Shown: one piece after another, positions 31,980 through 34,315 of the stretch
How the letters are laid out: the number at the start of each line of letters is the position of its first letter
Position numbering within the stretch: position 1 is the first letter of the stretch
Assembly (NCBI GenBank): GCA_002412425.1
Contig: DHVB01000037.1
Location: 1 to 34,315, forward strand
From: Bacteroidales bacterium UBA5219
GTDB taxonomy: Bacteria; Bacteroidota; Bacteroidia; Bacteroidales; ML635J-15
DNA length: 34,315 nucleotides
Reading direction: 5' to 3'
The notes under the pieces: model-generated
The model's input: only the letters and a program-made list of their open reading frames with translations
Told to the model about the DNA's origin: nothing
The model's database searches: none
Made by a program: the position numbers and the translations under genes

Positions 31980-32010
31980 TAATTTTTTAGTTAGAAAATG
32001 TTTGTTACAT

Positions 32011-32036
32011 AAATTTTATTATCAACAATAAAATTT
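32011..32036 (-). terminator. A/T hairpin after hipT, possible terminator
   Basis: The arms at 32011-32020 and 32027-32036 are exact 10-nt inverted repeats (AAATTTTATT/AATAAAATTT) with a 6-nt loop, beginning 5 nt past the hipT stop. The stem has no G or C and no long T-run follows, so termination would be weak. Confidence 0.38.
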
Positions 32037-32041
32037 CAAAT

Positions 32042-32989
32042 CTACTTCTCCTTAAATAAAGACAATCTAACTTCTAACAAATCAATATATTTCATCTGAT
32101 TTTCTGTCGAAAGAAAAGAGTTACTTATCTCCTGTTTCATTATGTTTTCTGCTTTGATAAATCTATCAAAAGTATTTGAAATCTGTTTTTCAGTTAATTG
32201 AAGTTTCAATCCTAAATTTACAAAATCTGATTTCGTGAGTTTTCTTTTCTTTCCGTTTATAGTTAATGCAAATTCTTCATTATCTTCAGGAAGGTGTAGG
32301 TTTACATTCAGCAAATCGTATGCAGGCGACAAATTCCATTCTTCATTTTTTAGAATCATTGAAAAGTTTTTCAAGTGCATGTCATTATTTCCTGTAAGGT
32401 AGCTAAAAACAACTATTTCAAAAAGTCTTAACAAATCCAAAACTGTATTTGCAGAATGTTTTGCTAAGGCTCTTCCTATCTTTTCTACAGAGCTTTTATA
32501 TTTATCAAAAGCTTCTAAAATCTGAAACATATCTAACATGTGTATTTTCTGACCTGTTTGAGTGCGGTCAATACGTTTGGTTATATATGAAAGTTCGCCA
32601 GATTTTAGCCTAATTAGCGATGAAGGAACTACAGAAATCCCGCAAAGTTCAGCCATTCTCATGCTTAGATGCTCATTTTCAGGCATTTGAGGATAAACTT
32701 TATTTTGAGGTTTTAAAATATAATTTCCACCCATAGCTCCTAACACTGTTAATCGTCCATTAGTTTCATCTTTTAAAACATCTTTAATAAAACTTAGAGA
32801 AAGCTTTGGCTGAACTCCAGGAACAGTTATTGAATTTTCTACTACTTGTCTTGCTAATTCTGCCATTTCGTCTATGGTGTAATTCAAGGCAGGCGGTTTG
32901 GGACTACCAAAAAAACTAAGACTACAAGAAGTATGAAAATCTCCTTCTGTATTCAAGTCCTTATAGCAATATAAACATTTGTTACTCAT
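32042..32989 (-). CDS. hipT: HipT-like toxin kinase of a HipBST module
   Basis: A 315-residue HipA-fold Ser/Thr kinase lacking the N-subdomain 1 of full HipA (about 440 aa); that subdomain is the separate upstream gene. In E. coli the HipT kinase phosphorylates tryptophanyl-tRNA synthetase; the target here is unknown. An N-terminal Cys/His cluster (Cys5, Cys8, His19, Cys22) looks like a zinc knuckle. The Gly-rich loop is SITVPGVQPK (53-62), with Thr55 at the place of the HipA autophosphorylation Ser. The ATP-binding Lys93 is in YILKP. The catalytic loop is GNNDMHLKNFS (Asp203, Asn208), and the metal Asp225 is in SPAYDLLN. All catalytic residues are kept, so an active kinase is expected. The start overlaps the end of hipS by 8 nt. 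Confidence 0.88.
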   Translation of the reverse strand: MSNKCLYCYKDLNTEGDFHTSCSLSFFGSPKPPALNYTIDEMAELARQVVENSITVPGVQPKLSLSFIKDVLKDETNGRLTVLGAMGGNYILKPQNKVYPQMPENEHLSMRMAELCGISVVPSSLIRLKSGELSYITKRIDRTQTGQKIHMLDMFQILEAFDKYKSSVEKIGRALAKHSANTVLDLLRLFEIVVFSYLTGNNDMHLKNFSMILKNEEWNLSPAYDLLNVNLHLPEDNEEFALTINGKKRKLTKSDFVNLGLKLQLTEKQISNTFDRFIKAENIMKQEISNSFLSTENQMKYIDLLEVRLSLFKEK

Positions 32990-33317
32990 CTTTTTCGTTT
33001 ATTAGTGGAATTACACTTACAGCACCAATGCAGTTTTTACAACATGCTAAAAGCAAGCCCATGCGGTCGTTTCGATTTAATTTCCAACTTTCGTAAGCGA
33101 TTTCTAAAAGCCAACCTTCAGGTATTAAACCTTCAAAAAAAGGAAATAAACGATTGTCACGATACACTTTATCCGAAACAGGCATAGAAAAACTTATTGC
33201 TTGATTAGGAAATTGTTTGATGTATTCCTTATCGTATGCAAATAAATATTCTCCATCATCAGTTTCTGTAAGAATACCTGCAAAATCATCATTATAAAAT
33301 ACTTTTCCTTGTCTCAT
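32982..33317 (-). CDS. hipS: HipS-like antitoxin (HipA N-subdomain 1 protein)
   Basis: A 111-residue stand-alone HipA N-terminal subdomain. Full-length HipA carries this part fused to the kinase. In E. coli HipBST it is a separate protein, HipS, which neutralises HipT. Typical motifs are KVFYNDDFAGILTE (5-18), the acidic/aromatic GEYLFAYDKEYI, ISFSMPVSD, the conserved LFPFFEGLIPEGWLLE (57-72), and the terminal CIGAVSVIP. Trp69 in EGW corresponds to the conserved aromatic region implicated in blocking the HipT active site. It overlaps hipB by 4 nt (ATGA) and hipT by 8 nt, so the three are translationally coupled. The separate stop of hipS and start of hipT inside the overlap rule out a simple sequencing frameshift, because both have normal termini. 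Confidence 0.87.
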   Translation of the reverse strand: MRQGKVFYNDDFAGILTETDDGEYLFAYDKEYIKQFPNQAISFSMPVSDKVYRDNRLFPFFEGLIPEGWLLEIAYESWKLNRNDRMGLLLACCKNCIGAVSVIPLINEKDE

Positions 33318-33526
33318 AACTCAATTTCCTTATGTTTAACAGGTGCTAACTTATGCCCAAACATCATCAATACCTGATTTACTTTTGCCATACTAAGATT
33401 TTCTTTGCCTTGTTCAATTTTTCTAACAACGGTAAGTGCTACACCAGCTTTATCGGCAAATTCTTGCTGTGTAAGCTCGGCTTCTTTACGCTTTGTTTTA
33501 ACAAATGTGGCTAAACTTAATACCAT
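33314..33526 (-). CDS. hipB: HipB-like HTH antitoxin/autorepressor
   Basis: A 70-residue XRE-family helix-turn-helix protein, the DNA-binding member of the HipBST module. The HTH lies at about 18-42 (LTQQEFADKAGVALTVVRKI then EQGK). A short C-terminal helix and FGHKLAPV tail follow, the usual end of small HipB relatives. It is first in the operon, ends in TGA overlapping the hipS ATG (ATGA), and starts about 30 nt downstream of a promoter-like -7 element. A 28-bp palindrome at 33565-33592 is the probable operator. It is expected to bind as a dimer and repress its own operon, and to contribute to toxin control. Confidence 0.88.
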   Translation of the reverse strand: MVLSLATFVKTKRKEAELTQQEFADKAGVALTVVRKIEQGKENLSMAKVNQVLMMFGHKLAPVKHKEIEL

Positions 33527-33555
33527 AATTATATGTTTTTGCAGTTATTTTGTTG

Positions 33556-33563
33556 CAAAGATA
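33556..33563 (-). promoter_or_regulatory. -7 element of the hipBST promoter
   Basis: TATCTTTG on the minus strand matches TAnnTTTG, 29 nt upstream of the hipB ATG. The corresponding -33 region falls inside the palindrome 33565-33592. No clear TTG is at standard spacing; one lies 12 nt away (33576-33578). Confidence 0.48.
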
Positions 33564-33564
33564 T

Positions 33565-33592
33565 AAAATTATATTCAATTGCATATAATTTT
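33565..33592. promoter_or_regulatory. 28-bp palindrome, candidate HipB operator
   Basis: Of 14 base pairs in this two-fold symmetric sequence 13 match; only 33575/33582 mismatch. The centre is CAATTG and the arms are AAAATTATAT and ATATAATTTT. It begins one base upstream of the -7 element of the hipB promoter and covers its -33 region, so a bound dimer would block RNA polymerase. An outlying half-like AATTATATG is at 33527-33535. Confidence 0.55.
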
Positions 33593-33817
33593 GTGAAAAT
33601 TAAATGATTTATATGCAAAAAGATATACTATGTCGCTCGCTCCCAACACCCATGTCGCTCGCTCGGATTTGCAATCCGAGTGTTATACAACTCTTCCGCT
33701 CGCTCCTTACCACAATGAAGCTCGCTCGGATTTGCAATCCGAGTGTTACTAAATATTTTTCGTAATCTAAATGTTGCAAATAATTAATTATTTCTATATT
33801 TTTATAAAAAAATCTTA
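33593..33817. other. intergenic region between hipB operator and RAYT
   Basis: The region contains the REP-like cluster (33632-33748) and, on either side, plain A/T-rich DNA. No further ORF, tRNA or terminator was seen. No convincing TAnnTTTG element precedes the RAYT start. Confidence 0.6.
33632..33748 (+). repeat. REP-like palindromic repeat cluster
   Basis: Two identical 29-nt units occur at 33657-33685 and 33720-33748. Each has a GCTCGCTC-type head, then an 8-bp hairpin CTCGGATT-TGC-AATCCGAG, then TGTTA. Between and before them are two further GTCGCTCGCTC/CGCTCGCTC heads without hairpin (33632-33642 and 33697-33705). The alternation of head only and head plus hairpin repeats twice. The cluster lies 70 nt upstream of a RAYT transposase gene, the normal setting of REP sequences processed by such enzymes. 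The GC-rich words stand out strongly from the A/T-rich surroundings. Confidence 0.7.
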
Positions 33818-34315
33818 ATGAGCGACAGATATAAAATATTTGATCAAAATGCTGTTTATTTCACGACATTAACGATTGTTAATTGGATAGAAGTTTTTAC
33901 AAGTAAAGAACAAAAACATATGATTGTTGATGCATTAAAATACTGTCAAAAAGAAAAAGGTTTAGAAATTTATGGTTGGTGTTTAATGCCAAGCCATTTA
34001 CATTTAATTTGTAGTGTTTCATCAGAAATAGGAATGTCGGGGTTCTTGCGTGATTTTAAGAAATTTACATCAAAAGAAATAGTTAAATTGATTAATGAAA
34101 CGACAGAAAATCGCAAAGAATGGATTTTAGAACAATTCAAGAGAGCATGTAAACACTTAAAACGTGATCAAAAATATAAAGTCTGGCAAGACAGTAATCA
34201 AACAAAAATAATTTTCTCAACTAACTTTTTTTATCAGAAACTAAAATACATTCATGATAATCCTGTAGAAGATATGTTGGTTACTAATCCAGAAGATTAT
34301 ATGTTTAGCTCTGCT
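33818..34315 (+). CDS. REP-associated tyrosine transposase (RAYT), 3' truncated by window end
   Basis: An open frame from ATG at 33818 runs 166 codons to the last base without a stop, so the gene continues beyond the window. It is a Y1 single-strand transposase of the RAYT/TnpA-REP group. It opens MSDRYKIFDQNAVYFTTLTI. The HUH-type motif is MPSHLHLI (His60 and His62), and the conserved KLKYIHDNPV (141-150) contains Tyr144, the likely nucleophile. A GFLRDFKKFTSKEI helix lies between. All catalytic residues seen are intact. RAYTs are usually single-copy, domesticated genes flanked by the REP hairpins they cut and join; such hairpins lie just upstream here. It is divergent from hipB. No terminal inverted repeats or target duplications are visible. 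Confidence 0.85.
   Translation, partial: MSDRYKIFDQNAVYFTTLTIVNWIEVFTSKEQKHMIVDALKYCQKEKGLEIYGWCLMPSHLHLICSVSSEIGMSGFLRDFKKFTSKEIVKLINETTENRKEWILEQFKRACKHLKRDQKYKVWQDSNQTKIIFSTNFFYQKLKYIHDNPVEDMLVTNPEDYMFSSA

Noticed and set aside
32982..32989. hipS/hipT as one hipA gene broken by a frameshift
   Set aside because: HipS ends after the natural CIGAVSVIP subdomain end. HipT starts with its own ATG and a Cys/His cluster not found in fused HipA. The hipB-hipS overlap is equally tight. This is the HipBST layout.
33657..33748. Mini CRISPR: two identical 29-nt repeats with a 34-nt gap
   Set aside because: The sizes are CRISPR-like, but there are only two copies, the gap itself contains a copy of the head motif, no cas gene is present, and a RAYT transposase lies beside it. 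A REP cluster explains it better.

Overview
This is an AT-rich stretch (about 30 % G+C by eye) of a Bacteroidota chromosome. The order cannot be fixed from the sequence, but an anaerobic or Bacteroidales-like lineage would fit. The assignment rests on several points: promoters of the Bacteroidota form TTG-N19-TAnnTTTG; a Bacteroidota-type 'alternative GlmU' protein; an outer-membrane barrel with a carboxypeptidase-like N-terminal domain; a FISUMP lipoprotein; a short AtpC in an isolated atpDC pair; type B ribosomal protein L31; and a second-type MiaA. Standard stop codons are used, including TGA.

Layout. 80-1574 (minus): a 56-residue winged-helix protein and hutI. 1841-10048 (plus): clpC, then a very large alpha-2-macroglobulin with an intact CLEQ thioester and a cysteine-bracketed Asp/Tyr-rich loop. 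A 21-bp perfect hairpin at 10051-10104 separates it from a convergent minus-strand block at 10099-15553: GlmU-like gene, lon, U32 peptidase family gene and a yhbP-like gene. A repeat-rich spacer (15586-15737) follows, then rpmE2 with a textbook promoter and terminator, an outer-membrane barrel protein, and atpD-atpC (18776-20529). 20702-25092 (minus) is a tight three-gene unit in the order MMPL/RND exporter, NAD-dependent sugar epimerase, polyprenyl diphosphate synthase. An S28/S37-type secreted peptidase and mfd diverge from 26468-26586. mfd converges on a FISUMP lipoprotein gene, which lies downstream of miaA.

The right end is the accessory part. 32042-33526 (minus) is a three-gene hipB-hipS-hipT module: an HTH antitoxin, a separate HipA N-subdomain protein and a compact HipA-fold kinase, with overlapping genes. 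A 28-bp near-perfect palindrome lies beside the promoter-like element of hipB and is a good candidate autoregulatory operator. Beyond it are two identical 29-nt palindromic units with extra GCTCGCTC fragments, then a RAYT (REP-associated tyrosine transposase) that runs off the window end.

Most of the window is housekeeping: protein quality control (ClpC, Lon), transcription-coupled repair (Mfd), ATP synthesis, translation and tRNA modification, and envelope functions. The points most worth a second look are the HipBST module with its operator, the RAYT/REP locus, the alpha-2-macroglobulin loop, the Ser-for-Gly change in the MiaA P-loop, and the exporter-epimerase-prenyl synthase operon. I saw no wholly new system. 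No tRNA, rRNA, complete insertion sequence or CRISPR array was seen, and no gene-free stretch exceeds 300 bases.
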